In this document: positions 15,873 through 24,741 of the stretch, piece by piece | How positions within the stretch are numbered: the stretch's first letter is position 1 | Layout of the letters: every line of letters begins with the position of its first letter | Assembly: GCA_015067075.1 (NCBI GenBank) | Contig: SVND01000006.1 | Span: 1 to 58,470, forward strand | DNA length: 58,470 bases | Origin: Oscillospiraceae bacterium | GTDB lineage: Bacteria > Bacillota > Clostridia > Oscillospirales > SIG530 | Direction of reading: 5' to 3' | Made by a program: the position numbers and the translations under genes | The notes under the pieces: model-generated | Seen by the model: the letters and a program-made list of their open reading frames with translations, nothing else | What the model was told of the DNA's origin: nothing | Databases searched by the model: none

Positions 15873-16729
15873 TACTTAAAGCAGAAAATATAACTCATAT
15901 ATATTCTCCGAAAACACCCTTTGAGAAAAAGGCTCTTGATGACGTTTCTTTTTCCATAGAAAAAGGGGAATTCGTCGGGCTCATCGGGCATACAGGCTCG
16001 GGAAAATCTACCCTTGCGCAAATGCTCAACGGTCTTTTGCGCCCTTCTTCGGGAAAGATATACCTTGACGGCGAGGATATATGGGCAAAGCCCAAGGAGA
16101 TACGCAAGGTGCGCTTTGCCGTCGGCGTTGTTTTCCAATATCCCGAATATCAGCTTTTCGGTGAAACCGTATACGCCGATATGGCCTTAGGCCCGCGCAA
16201 CATGGGCCTTTCGGAGCAGGAAATAAAGGAGCGCATCGAGGAAGCCGCCGATTTTGTCGGGCTTACAAACGAACAGCTTAAAAGATCGCCCTTTGAACTT
16301 TCAGGCGGTCAGAAGCGGCGCGCCGCTATCGGCTCCATCGTCGCCATGCGCCCGAAGGTTCTCGTTCTGGACGAGCCCACGGCAGGGCTTGACCCTTACG
16401 GCAGAGAGCGCTTGCTCCGCCGTATACGCCAATATCACGAAAGCGGCGATAAGACCGTTATCCTTATTTCGCACAGCATGGAGGAGATTGCGGAAAACGC
16501 TTCGCGCATTCTCGTTATGAACCACGGCAAGCTTGAGCTTTGCGATAAAACATCCGATGTATTCCGCCATGCACAGCGCCTTTCCGACATTGGGCTTTCC
16601 ATTCCCCATATCACACGCGTGATGCTCGCGCTGAAGGAAAAAGGCGTTGATGTGCGCACCGATATCTTCACGGTAGAAGATGCAAAGGCGGAGCTTTTAC
16701 GCGTTATGAGAGGAGCTGACATCGTATGA
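15869..16729 (+). CDS. ecfA2: Energy-coupling factor transporter ATPase A2
   Basis: A 286-residue ABC ATPase and partner of EcfA1. Walker A is GHTGSGKST, the Q-loop is FQYPEYQLF (the tyrosine form is characteristic of EcfA2), the signature is LSGGQKRR, and Walker B is LVLDEPTAGLDP. It starts inside the ecfA1 stop (ATGA overlap) and ends inside the ecfT start in the same way, so the three subunits are translationally coupled. No substrate-specific S component lies here, as expected for a shared group II module. Confidence 0.96.
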   Translation: MILKAENITHIYSPKTPFEKKALDDVSFSIEKGEFVGLIGHTGSGKSTLAQMLNGLLRPSSGKIYLDGEDIWAKPKEIRKVRFAVGVVFQYPEYQLFGETVYADMALGPRNMGLSEQEIKERIEEAADFVGLTNEQLKRSPFELSGGQKRRAAIGSIVAMRPKVLVLDEPTAGLDPYGRERLLRRIRQYHESGDKTVILISHSMEEIAENASRILVMNHGKLELCDKTSDVFRHAQRLSDIGLSIPHITRVMLALKEKGVDVRTDIFTVEDAKAELLRVMRGADIV

Positions 16730-17550
16730 AAGATATAACCTTCGGTCAGTATTTTCCCGGTGCTTCGCCTATTCATAAGCTTGACCCGCGATTTAAAATA
16801 CTTTTGACCATCGCGCTTATCGTCGGCGTTTATACTGCACAAAATATATACGGCTTTGTACTTGTTTCACTTTTTCTCGCCGTTATGATTTTTGTTTCGC
16901 AAATACGCGCATCGCTTATTTTTAAAAGTATAAAGCCCATCTTTTTCATCATTTGCTTCACCTCCGTTATAAATCTTTTTTACGGTAAAGGCGGTGCTGA
17001 ATTTGACCTTGGCTTTATCACTATAACGGAAAGAGGTATCTATACCGCCGTTTTCATGGCGCTTCGCCTTATTTTCATGGTTGTTACTGCATCGCTTTTA
17101 ACTTATACCACATCGCCCATCTCTCTTACGGGCGGTATAGAGCGATTGCTCTCACCCCTGAAGCTTATCCGTGTTCCCGTCCATGAAATTGCCATGATGA
17201 TGACCATCGCCCTGCGCTTTATCCCAACTCTTTCCGAGGAAGCGGATAAAATAATCATGGCGCAAAAATCACGCGGCGCAGATTTTGAGTCGGGAAGCAT
17301 TTTTAAGCGGATCGGCGCTCTTGTGCCTATTCTCGTACCGCTTATCGTATCAGCCTTCCGCCGTGCCGACGAGCTTGCCATGTCCATGGAATGCCGCTGT
17401 TATAACGGCGGCGATGGCAGGACTCGCCTTCACGAGTTCAAAGCCGTTACAAGCGATTACATCGCCGTACTCATTATTGCCGTGTTCATCGGAGCTATCC
17501 TTTGGACAAACTATTTCGGCGTCATTACGGGGGTGCGTATTTCGCTGTGA
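16726..17550 (+). CDS. ecfT: Energy-coupling factor transporter transmembrane protein EcfT
   Basis: A 274-residue membrane scaffold that joins the EcfA1A2 ATPases to S components. It has about five transmembrane helices, beginning with the family start FGQYFPG...SPIHKLDPRFKI. The two coupling-helix arginine motifs are QKSRGADFE near residue 184 and ECRCYNGGDGRTR near 222. It is coupled to ecfA2 upstream, and its stop overlaps the truA start, the gene order usual in Bacillota. Confidence 0.95.
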   Translation: MKDITFGQYFPGASPIHKLDPRFKILLTIALIVGVYTAQNIYGFVLVSLFLAVMIFVSQIRASLIFKSIKPIFFIICFTSVINLFYGKGGAEFDLGFITITERGIYTAVFMALRLIFMVVTASLLTYTTSPISLTGGIERLLSPLKLIRVPVHEIAMMMTIALRFIPTLSEEADKIIMAQKSRGADFESGSIFKRIGALVPILVPLIVSAFRRADELAMSMECRCYNGGDGRTRLHEFKAVTSDYIAVLIIAVFIGAILWTNYFGVITGVRISL

Positions 17551-18284
17551 AGCTTTTACTTACACTTTCTTTTGACGGCACAAATTACTGCGGTTGGCAG
17601 ATACAACCCAACGGTATGACCGTCCAACAGCGCCTTACGGACACTTTGACGCAAATTCTCGGCTCTCGCCCCACCGTCAACGGCTGCAGCCGTACAGACA
17701 GCGGTGTTCACGCGCGCAGATTTTGCTGTGATTTTATTATCCCCGAAGGCAAAGAGCATATGAGCGATAAGCTTATGCACGCGCTGAACGCTCTTTTGCC
17801 TCCCGATATTGCCGTGCTTTCCTGCGAGGAAAAGCCAGATTCATTTCACGCCCGATTCGACTGCAAGGGCAAGGAATACAGATACAATATCCGCCTTGGT
17901 ACACGCTCACCCTTTACTGAAAAATATTCATACCCGTACCGACGCGATATCGATGACGAACTTTGCCGCCGCGCACTGACCTGCTTTGTTGGGGAGCATG
18001 ATTTTTGCGGTTTTATGTCAGCAGGCTCATGTATAAAAGGCTCTACCGTGCGTAATATTTATAAGGCAGAGCTTTTGCGAAACGGTAACGACGTCACCTT
18101 TGCCGTTTCAGGAAACGGATTTTTATATAATATGGTTCGCATCATATGCGGCACTGTTTTGGCTGTCAACGAGGGCAAACTCGACGCAGACAGTCTGCCT
18201 CATATAATCGACGAGGGTAAGCGTATGCTTGCGGGCCCCACCTTACCGGCCAAGGGACTTTTCCTTTGGGATGTATTTTATTGA
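17547..18284 (+). CDS. truA: tRNA pseudouridine(38-40) synthase TruA
   Basis: A 245-residue enzyme that isomerises uridines 38, 39 and 40 in the anticodon arm. The catalytic Asp is in CSRTDSGVHARRF near residue 52, LSFDGTNYCGWQ at the N-terminus is the family opening, and NGFLYNMVRIICGT near 190 is the other conserved block. I start at GTG 17547, which overlaps the ecfT stop (GTGA). The conserved TruA N-terminus begins exactly there. Confidence 0.96.
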   Translation: MKLLLTLSFDGTNYCGWQIQPNGMTVQQRLTDTLTQILGSRPTVNGCSRTDSGVHARRFCCDFIIPEGKEHMSDKLMHALNALLPPDIAVLSCEEKPDSFHARFDCKGKEYRYNIRLGTRSPFTEKYSYPYRRDIDDELCRRALTCFVGEHDFCGFMSAGSCIKGSTVRNIYKAELLRNGNDVTFAVSGNGFLYNMVRIICGTVLAVNEGKLDADSLPHIIDEGKRMLAGPTLPAKGLFLWDVFY

Positions 18285-18293
18285 TGAAATAAT

Positions 18294-19496
18294 ATGGCAA
18301 AAAGGAACGACAAAACGCAGGAAAAGAAAAATAGCAGTATACGAATATGGCTCAGCATCTTAAGAGCCCTTATTTTGCTGTCCATTTTTGCGGCTCTTAT
18401 AATGTTCCTTTATATGAACAGGGAGAATATCTCCAACGACACCATCGGCAGGATATTTTCCGTATTCGACCCCGGCGGAGAGGTATCTGCCGATGGAAAT
18501 ATAACTATTTATTACGACAGCGGAGAAACGAACAGATATGCCGTGTTTAATAAAAGCTTTGCCGTATTGCACGACGGCAAGCTTGAGGTCTTTGACCGTT
18601 CAGGCAAGACCACGTTAAGCGAAAGGCTTGATTTTACAGCCGATACCATAAGCGCTGATTCACGGTTTATTGCCGCTTACTCTGTCGGCGGTACAAAGCT
18701 CTCCGTTTTCAACACGAAAAACGAGATATTTCATAAGACCTTCGACCATCCCATCTGCTTTGCCAATGTCACACATGGCGGCTACACCATTGTCGCCACA
18801 GCTGACGAAGGCTTTGCATACGCCGTGACCGTATTCGATACATCACAAAAGCAGATATACCGCGCGCGTATTGCTTCCACAAAGCATGTTGTTGCCGCCG
18901 ATATTTCGCCCGACAACCGTCAGCTTGCAGTCCTGTGGCTCAATTCCGCCGAGCCTGCAATCAAAACGGAGCTTGCAGTTTTTGACCTTAAAAGCGAAAA
19001 CGAACCAACTCCCATTCTTATCGGCTCGTCAACACCTATGTCCGTAGACTTTTCCGATAACAACTCAATTACAGTGATCACGGATTCAGACATACAGTTT
19101 ATCAGCGCCGAAGACAGCGTTTTTTCCGTAAAAAGCACATACGATTTCGGCGGCGAGATACTTTGGAAAACTGCAAGCGGCGATGTAACAGCCGTTATGC
19201 TTGATAAATACGGCTTTGGCGATACCTGCCGCCTTATCATTTTTGATAAAGATGGTTCTGTTTTGTGTAGCCAATCACTCAACTTTGAGATCCGTCATTT
19301 ATCTGTTTACGGTGAGCGCATTTTCATTCTCGACCAATCGCGCCAGCTTATACTCAATTCATCAGGTGAAATAGAGCACGAAACAAAAGCCGACGGCGAT
19401 TCCATTGCATTTTTCGGTATGGACGACGATACTGCTGTTGCCGCTTCCGTCGGTCATGCTATGATTGAGCCAATTCGTCTTTTCGGTATTGAATAA
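18294..19496 (+). CDS. DUF5711-like membrane-anchored beta-propeller protein
   Basis: A 400-residue protein with a basic N-terminus, one transmembrane helix at about residues 16-40 and a long extracellular region. That region is made of repeated short beta strands with patterns such as AVFNKSFAVLHDGKLEVFDRSG and LAVFDLKSENEP, suggesting a WD40/PQQ-like propeller of six or seven blades. From memory it matches the Bacillota family DUF5711, which often lies beside a CvpA-like gene as here. No catalytic motif is visible. The function is unknown; a scaffold role at the cell surface is a guess. It is ten bases from truA and 14 from the next gene. Confidence 0.7.
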   Translation: MAKRNDKTQEKKNSSIRIWLSILRALILLSIFAALIMFLYMNRENISNDTIGRIFSVFDPGGEVSADGNITIYYDSGETNRYAVFNKSFAVLHDGKLEVFDRSGKTTLSERLDFTADTISADSRFIAAYSVGGTKLSVFNTKNEIFHKTFDHPICFANVTHGGYTIVATADEGFAYAVTVFDTSQKQIYRARIASTKHVVAADISPDNRQLAVLWLNSAEPAIKTELAVFDLKSENEPTPILIGSSTPMSVDFSDNNSITVITDSDIQFISAEDSVFSVKSTYDFGGEILWKTASGDVTAVMLDKYGFGDTCRLIIFDKDGSVLCSQSLNFEIRHLSVYGERIFILDQSRQLILNSSGEIEHETKADGDSIAFFGMDDDTAVAASVGHAMIEPIRLFGIE

Positions 19497-19510
19497 AAAG
19501 GAGAATTTAT

Positions 19511-20320
19511 ATGAACGCACTGCTTGACCTTATTATAATCGCAATTTTTATTGTTATAGTCGTTATTTCCGCAAAACGCGGCTTAGTAAAAAGCTTACTC
19601 GGTCTTTTTTGCGTAATAGTAGCGTTTTTAGTAGCCCAGAATTTTTGCAACCCCTTGGGAGATTATTTTGAAGAAAAATGCTTTGGCCCTATGTTTGCAG
19701 ACCAAGTCGCTGTACAGCTCGGCTCCGTTACAAACGAGCAAAGCACTACCGAAGAGCTTTTAAACGGCTCCAGCTTTTCCAAGCTTTTTGAGGATGCCCC
19801 TGAGGCACTCGACGGCATTCTTGCCTCTTGGGGCACAGATATGGAAACTATCGGCGAGCAGATCATTTCCGCAGGCAACTCCGCTGAAACGGCAATTAAC
19901 GAGTTTATCGCAAATACCGTTACAAAGGGCGCTGCCCACGCCATAAGCATCTCTGCCGCATTCATCGTTTTATTCCTTGCCGCCTTTGCTCTTTGTACCC
20001 TTGCCGTCGTTATTGTGGATGCGATCTGCAAGCTCCCCGTTTTGAAAACGCTCAACAAAGTCGGCGGTGCTCTTTTCGGCATCGTCAAGGGCGGTATCGT
20101 TGCGATCCTGGTAACAGCTATAATCTGCTTTGCATCTCCTTATATCAGCCATAACGGCGAGCGCGTTATTACCGACGACGCCATTAATGCCACAATGGTC
20201 TTTAAATATCTGACTCCTCAATCGCTTTTTGCGGAAAAATCTCCTTCTGAGATATATAATTCTCTGTTCCATGCGGACAGTACCGATACCCCATCCCCCG
20301 CCCCGCAAAGCGAACAATAA
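19511..20320 (+). CDS. CvpA family membrane protein
   Basis: A 269-residue protein with hydrophobic segments at about residues 1-20, 25-45, 140-170 and 185-210. The opening DLIIIAIFIVIVVISAKRGLVKSLLGL is close to the CvpA/colicin V production family. A periplasmic-type loop of about 90 residues separates helices 2 and 3, and the tail is Pro/Ser-rich. CvpA proteins have been linked to colicin export and envelope stress, but in Gram-positive bacteria their role is not settled. A good AAGGAG site precedes the ATG. Confidence 0.82.
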   Translation: MNALLDLIIIAIFIVIVVISAKRGLVKSLLGLFCVIVAFLVAQNFCNPLGDYFEEKCFGPMFADQVAVQLGSVTNEQSTTEELLNGSSFSKLFEDAPEALDGILASWGTDMETIGEQIISAGNSAETAINEFIANTVTKGAAHAISISAAFIVLFLAAFALCTLAVVIVDAICKLPVLKTLNKVGGALFGIVKGGIVAILVTAIICFASPYISHNGERVITDDAINATMVFKYLTPQSLFAEKSPSEIYNSLFHADSTDTPSPAPQSEQ

Positions 20321-20338
20321 ACAGGAAAGGAAAAACTA

Positions 20339-21382
20339 ATGGGTAAAGTAACGATTTACGACATTGCAGAAAAGCTCGGCGTTTCCACCGCTACGGTAAA
20401 CCGCGCACTTAACAATAAAGGCCGTATCAGCCCAAAAACAAAAAAGCTTGTTATCGAAACGGCAAACACAATGGGATATACTGCAAATAAAGCGGCAAAA
20501 AGCATGGCGCGCAAGACTATCCGCCTTGCGGCAGTAATGGCTTGCTCGTTCCCCGAATTTGATGACAAGCTCATTTACGGCATGAATGACGCTTTTAATG
20601 AGCTTCGCGATTTCAACGTGGATTTCCGTATATTCAAAAGCGACAATTCATCCGCTAAAAATCAGCTTCTTACCACGGAATTTTTGCAAAGCTCCCTTGA
20701 TACCATTATCGGCGGTGATTTCAACGGTGTTATCGTTTTCGGCGCGCGTAACTGTCCCGAGCACATCAAGGCGCTGGAGCTTGCAAAGCAAGCAGGTCTC
20801 ACCGTTGCAACCCTCGTTACAGACGTGCCTTGTGACCGAGATTTTCATATCAGCCCCAACGGCGAGCTTGCAGGGCGCATGGCAGCCCAGCTTTTGAGCC
20901 TTTGCGGTAAAAATACACCTGTCGCCGTTTTCTCGGGCTTCAGCGATATACGCATACATAACGATACAACGCGCGGCTTCGTGGAAGAAGCAAAAGCATG
21001 GGGTTTAGAGCTTGTTGGCGTTTTCGAAAACAAGGATAATCCTGAATACACTTATGAAAATACAAGGAGCATTCTCACCTCTCACCCCGAAATAAGAGGT
21101 ATTTACATAAACTCCGCCAACTCCTCTGCGGTATGCCGACAGCTTCACGATATGGGACTTACGGATAAAGTGACGGTTATTGCCTCCGACCTTTTCCCCG
21201 AAATGAAAAGCAACCTTGAAAGCGGTGCTGTCCGCGCAACTCTTTATCAAAATCCCCATCAGCAAGGCTTTCTCGCCCTTAAGTATCTGTATCAGACTGT
21301 CAGCGGCGAACAGATACACGGCGGAGATGAATTTATAAGTCCGCAGATAATATTGCGTGGCAATATGGATCTGTTCGATTAA
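20339..21382 (+). CDS. LacI family transcriptional regulator
   Basis: A 347-residue regulator. Residues 1-55 form the LacI helix-turn-helix with hinge (TIYDIAEKLGVSTATVNRALN). Residues about 60-345 form the type 1 periplasmic-binding-like sensor domain, with motifs such as GVIVFGAR and the C-terminal QNPHQQGFLALKYL. These repressors bind sugars or sugar derivatives. The next gene, 24 bases downstream, is a SGNH hydrolase, so the two may form a sensing and deacylation pair. No clear palindromic operator was seen directly upstream, where the gene continues an existing run. Confidence 0.9.
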   Translation: MGKVTIYDIAEKLGVSTATVNRALNNKGRISPKTKKLVIETANTMGYTANKAAKSMARKTIRLAAVMACSFPEFDDKLIYGMNDAFNELRDFNVDFRIFKSDNSSAKNQLLTTEFLQSSLDTIIGGDFNGVIVFGARNCPEHIKALELAKQAGLTVATLVTDVPCDRDFHISPNGELAGRMAAQLLSLCGKNTPVAVFSGFSDIRIHNDTTRGFVEEAKAWGLELVGVFENKDNPEYTYENTRSILTSHPEIRGIYINSANSSAVCRQLHDMGLTDKVTVIASDLFPEMKSNLESGAVRATLYQNPHQQGFLALKYLYQTVSGEQIHGGDEFISPQIILRGNMDLFD

Positions 21383-21405
21383 AAAAATATAAGGAATGAT
21401 AAATT

Positions 21406-22065
21406 ATGCTTATTTTTGATGACAGAACAAAAATCGTTTTTACAGGCGACTCCGTAACAGATGCAGGCAGAGGCAGACCTGTCGGCGAAGGCTTATGGGA
21501 CGGCGTTGGCTCGGGCTTTGTGCGCGATATAGACACGATGCTCAACGTATACTACCCCGAAAAGCTCATACATATCGCCAACACAGGCATCGGCGGTAAC
21601 ACAAGCCAAAACCTTTTGGACCGTATTAAACCCGATCTTCTTGACCTCGCCCCCGATTACGCCGTTATCTGCATCGGCTTTAACGACGTATGGCGTCAGT
21701 TCGACACACCGGCTCTCGTAACACATCACATTTTGCCAGAGCAGTTTGAGAAAAATATCTGCGCAATTATCGAAGCTGTAAAGGATAACGTCCGCAAGCT
21801 CATCTTCCTCACTCCTTATTATATGGAGCCGCTGAAGGAGGATGCTATGCGTGCGCGCATGGATGAATACGGCGAGATAGTGAAAAAATGCTGTGAAAAA
21901 TACGATGTACAGTGCATTGACCTGCAAAAGGAATTTGACGAGTATCTTAAATATCGTCATTCTTCCTTCATTATGTGGGACAGAGTACATCCCGGCCACG
22001 TGGGCAGTATGATAATCGCCCGCGCATTCCTTCGTGAAACAGGCTTCGACCGACAGCTTGTATGA
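21406..22065 (+). CDS. SGNH/GDSL family hydrolase (putative carbohydrate esterase)
   Basis: A 219-residue cytoplasmic hydrolase with the four SGNH blocks: GDSVTDAGR (nucleophile Ser, residue about 15), the Gly of NTGIGGNT, GFNDVW (Asn) and DRVHPGHVG (catalytic Asp and His). There is no signal peptide. The block I form GDSVTD with the following Arg/Gly residues resembles rhamnogalacturonan or xylan acetylesterases. The LacI gene upstream points to sugar-dependent control. The substrate is not determined, and a lipase-like or acyl-CoA role is less likely. Confidence 0.85.
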   Translation: MLIFDDRTKIVFTGDSVTDAGRGRPVGEGLWDGVGSGFVRDIDTMLNVYYPEKLIHIANTGIGGNTSQNLLDRIKPDLLDLAPDYAVICIGFNDVWRQFDTPALVTHHILPEQFEKNICAIIEAVKDNVRKLIFLTPYYMEPLKEDAMRARMDEYGEIVKKCCEKYDVQCIDLQKEFDEYLKYRHSSFIMWDRVHPGHVGSMIIARAFLRETGFDRQLV

Positions 22066-22072
22066 TAAACGT

Positions 22073-22106
22073 AAAAAGGCTGAACGAGTTTTCGTTCAGC
22101 CTTTAT
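22073..22106. terminator. Bidirectional terminator between the SGNH hydrolase and livF
   Basis: AAAGGCTGAACGA (22075-22087) pairs with TCGTTCAGCCTTT (22092-22104) across a four-base loop, with A and T runs on either side. It serves the convergent genes at 22065 and 22119. Confidence 0.88.
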
Positions 22107-22118
22107 TTTTCACTTATT

Positions 22119-22829
22119 TTAGCCGCCGAGATACGCTTTGCGTACCATTTCGCTGGCGGCAAGCTCCTGACCTGTACCCGTCAGCACGATATTTCCGTTT
22201 TCCAGCACGTACGCTCTGTCGGATATGGCAAGGGATTTGCCTGCGTTTTGCTCTACCAAAAGAATTGTAGTGCCGTCGCGGTTGATATCCTTGATTATCT
22301 CGAATACCTGATCGACCAGCAGCGGAGACAAGCCCATGGAGGGTTCGTCCAGCATCAAAAGCTTGGGATGGCTCATGATAGCGCGTCCCATTGCCAGCAT
22401 CTGCTGTTCACCGCCCGACAGCGTTCCCGCAATCTGATTTTTACGCTCGTAAAGACGGGGGAATCGTGTGTAGATCGCTTCAAGATCGTTTTTAAAGCCT
22501 GACTTATCCTTTATGGAATAAGCGCCCATAAGCAGATTTTCATAAACGGTCAGCTCCTGGAAAATGCGTCGTCCCTCGGGAACCTGAGTCATGCCGAGAT
22601 GGACTATCTTATGACATGATGTCTTTGTAATATCGTGACCGTCAAAGGTTACCGTTCCCACTTTTTTGGGGATAAGCCCGACTACGCTTTGCATAGTCGT
22701 GGTCTTTCCTGCACCGTTTGCGCCGATAAGAGTAACGATCTCACCCTCGTTTACCTCGAAGCTGATACCTTTCAGGGCACATATGACGCCGTAGTAGACT
22801 TCAAGATTATGTACTTCCAACATTGCCAT
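22119..22829 (-). CDS. livF: Branched-chain amino acid ABC transporter ATPase LivF
   Basis: A 236-residue ABC ATPase. Walker A is GANGAGKTT, the signature is LSGGEQQMLA, and Walker B is LLMLDEPSMGLSP, the LivF form. It pairs with LivG to energise import of Leu/Ile/Val or related amino acids and amides. I start at ATG 22829, with GGAGG nine bases upstream; a GTG at 22838 overlaps the livG stop and is an alternative. It is the last gene of livJHMGF. Confidence 0.93.
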   Translation of the reverse strand: MAMLEVHNLEVYYGVICALKGISFEVNEGEIVTLIGANGAGKTTTMQSVVGLIPKKVGTVTFDGHDITKTSCHKIVHLGMTQVPEGRRIFQELTVYENLLMGAYSIKDKSGFKNDLEAIYTRFPRLYERKNQIAGTLSGGEQQMLAMGRAIMSHPKLLMLDEPSMGLSPLLVDQVFEIIKDINRDGTTILLVEQNAGKSLAISDRAYVLENGNIVLTGTGQELAASEMVRKAYLGG

Positions 22830-22834
22830 ATCAT

Positions 22835-23605
22835 TCACCCTCCAATGTACGCCTTAATGACCTCGGGGTCGTTAAGCGCTGTTTTGGTGTCGCCCTCTGC
22901 CAAAACAGTACCGAAATTCAGTACCGTTATCTCATCGCAAAGTCCCGCAACAAACTTCATATCGTGCTCAATAAGCAGGATAGTCATGTCAAAATTGTCG
23001 CGAATAAAACGAATCGTCTTGACAAGATCCTCAGTTTCATGGGGGTTCATGCCTGCGGCAGGCTCGTCAAGGAGCAAAAGCTTGGGATTTGTAGCCAAAG
23101 CACGGGCAATCTCCAGCTTCCTCTGCTTACCGTACGGTAAATTGCAAGCTAAATTGTTGCGCTCTTGCTCAAGATCAAAGATGCGAAGCAACTCCTTCGC
23201 CCTCTCGCGCATCGCCTTTTCAACCTTGAAATGGCGCGGCAAGCGCAAAAGCGTTTCAAAAACTGTACAGTTATATTCAGGCTGGTTATGCAAACCTACC
23301 ATGACGTTACGAACGACCGTCATATTGTTGAAAAGACGAATATTCTGGAACGTGCGGGCAATGCCTTTATGGTTTATCTTATCCTGAGACAAGCCTTTAA
23401 GCTCCTCACCGTCAAGATAAAACGTACCCGTGGTGGGCTTATAAACGCCTGTCAAAAGATTGAATATGGTTGTCTTACCTGCGCCGTTAGGGCCGATAAG
23501 TCCGTAGATCTGATTTTTCTTGATACGAACGTTTACATCCTGCGCCGCTTTCAAACCGCCGAAGGAGATACCGAGACCTTTTGTTTCCAAAATATATTCA
23601 GCCAT
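22835..23605 (-). CDS. livG: Branched-chain amino acid ABC transporter ATPase LivG
   Basis: A 256-residue ABC ATPase. Walker A is GPNGAGKTT, the signature region is NLPYGKQRKLEIARAL (the degenerate LivG form without SGG), and Walker B is LLLLDEPAAGMNP. The C-terminus ends in the LivG-typical DPEVIKAYIGG. I start at ATG 23605, which overlaps the livM stop by one base. An in-frame upstream extension lies inside livM and has no family similarity. Confidence 0.94.
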   Translation of the reverse strand: MAEYILETKGLGISFGGLKAAQDVNVRIKKNQIYGLIGPNGAGKTTIFNLLTGVYKPTTGTFYLDGEELKGLSQDKINHKGIARTFQNIRLFNNMTVVRNVMVGLHNQPEYNCTVFETLLRLPRHFKVEKAMRERAKELLRIFDLEQERNNLACNLPYGKQRKLEIARALATNPKLLLLDEPAAGMNPHETEDLVKTIRFIRDNFDMTILLIEHDMKFVAGLCDEITVLNFGTVLAEGDTKTALNDPEVIKAYIGG

Positions 23606-24741
23606 TAGACGTCCCCTCCGTTTCCTGTGTTGTCCTTCATTTCGGGAGGTACTACGTCGATGGACAGGACCTCGTTCATCTCGATCTTTGTGGGAACTAC
23701 ATCCCATTTTGCCGCGTCATCTGTAATCACGGATGGATCACTTTTATGGCGCGCAAGCTTTCTCCAAAGAACGCCGAGATTGAATCTTTCGCGGAAGCTC
23801 TTAAGTGCAGGAGCGTTATTATAAATAACGATGACGATCAGAATGAGTGCATAAAGCAAATTCTGAAGTACAGCCAAATCGCCTGTAAGCACCGTTGCAA
23901 GCTTCGTGTTAAGGAAGGTGATGAGCGTTGCTGCGATGATAGCGCCGTTGATGTTACCCATACCGCCGAGAACTACCATAACCAATATCTCGATAGAATA
24001 GTTATATCCGAACTTGGCGCTTTGCACCGTGTAATTACTGAAGCTGTAAAGCACGCCCGCGATACCTGCAAAGGTAGCCGACAGCGTAAACGCCAACAGC
24101 TTATATTTCGTTACGTTGATACCACTTGCTCTGGCGGCAATTTCGTTATCGCGGATAGCAGTAACGGCTCTGCCATGCTTTGAGCGGATGAAGTTTTGCA
24201 CAACGGCAAGCGTGATGAGCACGAGCACGAATGCGACAATAAACAGATATTTTTTGTCGAAGCGCGGAGTGTCCAGACCAAGCGCACCGCCAAAGGTCTC
24301 GTCCGATGTGTTCTGGAACAAGGACTTGACTATCTCGCCGAAGGCGAGCGTTACGATGGCAAGATAGTCACCGCGCAGGCGAAGGGCAGGTATACTTATG
24401 ATAATCCCGCATATTGCGGCAATACCTCCGCCAACAAGCAAAGCAATGACAAAGGTTAAAACGCCGTTACCAAGCATCGGCTCAAGCAAAGCCGCGACCT
24501 TACCTCCAATGTATGCGCCAACGCACATAAAGCCTGCATGGCCGAGTGAAAGCTCTCCGAGAAAGCCTACTACCAAGGACAGCGATACGGCAAGAATAAT
24601 GCTGATAGCTATCTTTTCAAGCAGGAACAAGGTAGAGCTGTCGATACGGCCGCCCGAAAAAGTGATGACCGCAAGGACTATTGTAATAATACCTATTACA
24701 ATATAATTTATGTAATGTCCGAGGTTGAATTTCTTTAACAT
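23605..24741 (-). CDS. livM: Branched-chain amino acid ABC transporter permease LivM
   Basis: A 378-residue permease with about nine transmembrane helices. Family motifs are LSLGHAGFMCVGAY near residue 68, LRLRGDYLAIVTLAFGEI near 121 and RDNEIAARASGINV near 197. After the last helix (about residue 310) there is a cytoplasmic tail of about 65 residues that is charged and unlike the usual short LivM end. Its start overlaps the livH stop by one base (TAATG). Confidence 0.94.
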   Translation of the reverse strand: MLKKFNLGHYINYIVIGIITIVLAVITFSGGRIDSSTLFLLEKIAISIILAVSLSLVVGFLGELSLGHAGFMCVGAYIGGKVAALLEPMLGNGVLTFVIALLVGGGIAAICGIIISIPALRLRGDYLAIVTLAFGEIVKSLFQNTSDETFGGALGLDTPRFDKKYLFIVAFVLVLITLAVVQNFIRSKHGRAVTAIRDNEIAARASGINVTKYKLLAFTLSATFAGIAGVLYSFSNYTVQSAKFGYNYSIEILVMVVLGGMGNINGAIIAATLITFLNTKLATVLTGDLAVLQNLLYALILIVIVIYNNAPALKSFRERFNLGVLWRKLARHKSDPSVITDDAAKWDVVPTKIEMNEVLSIDVVPPEMKDNTGNGGDV

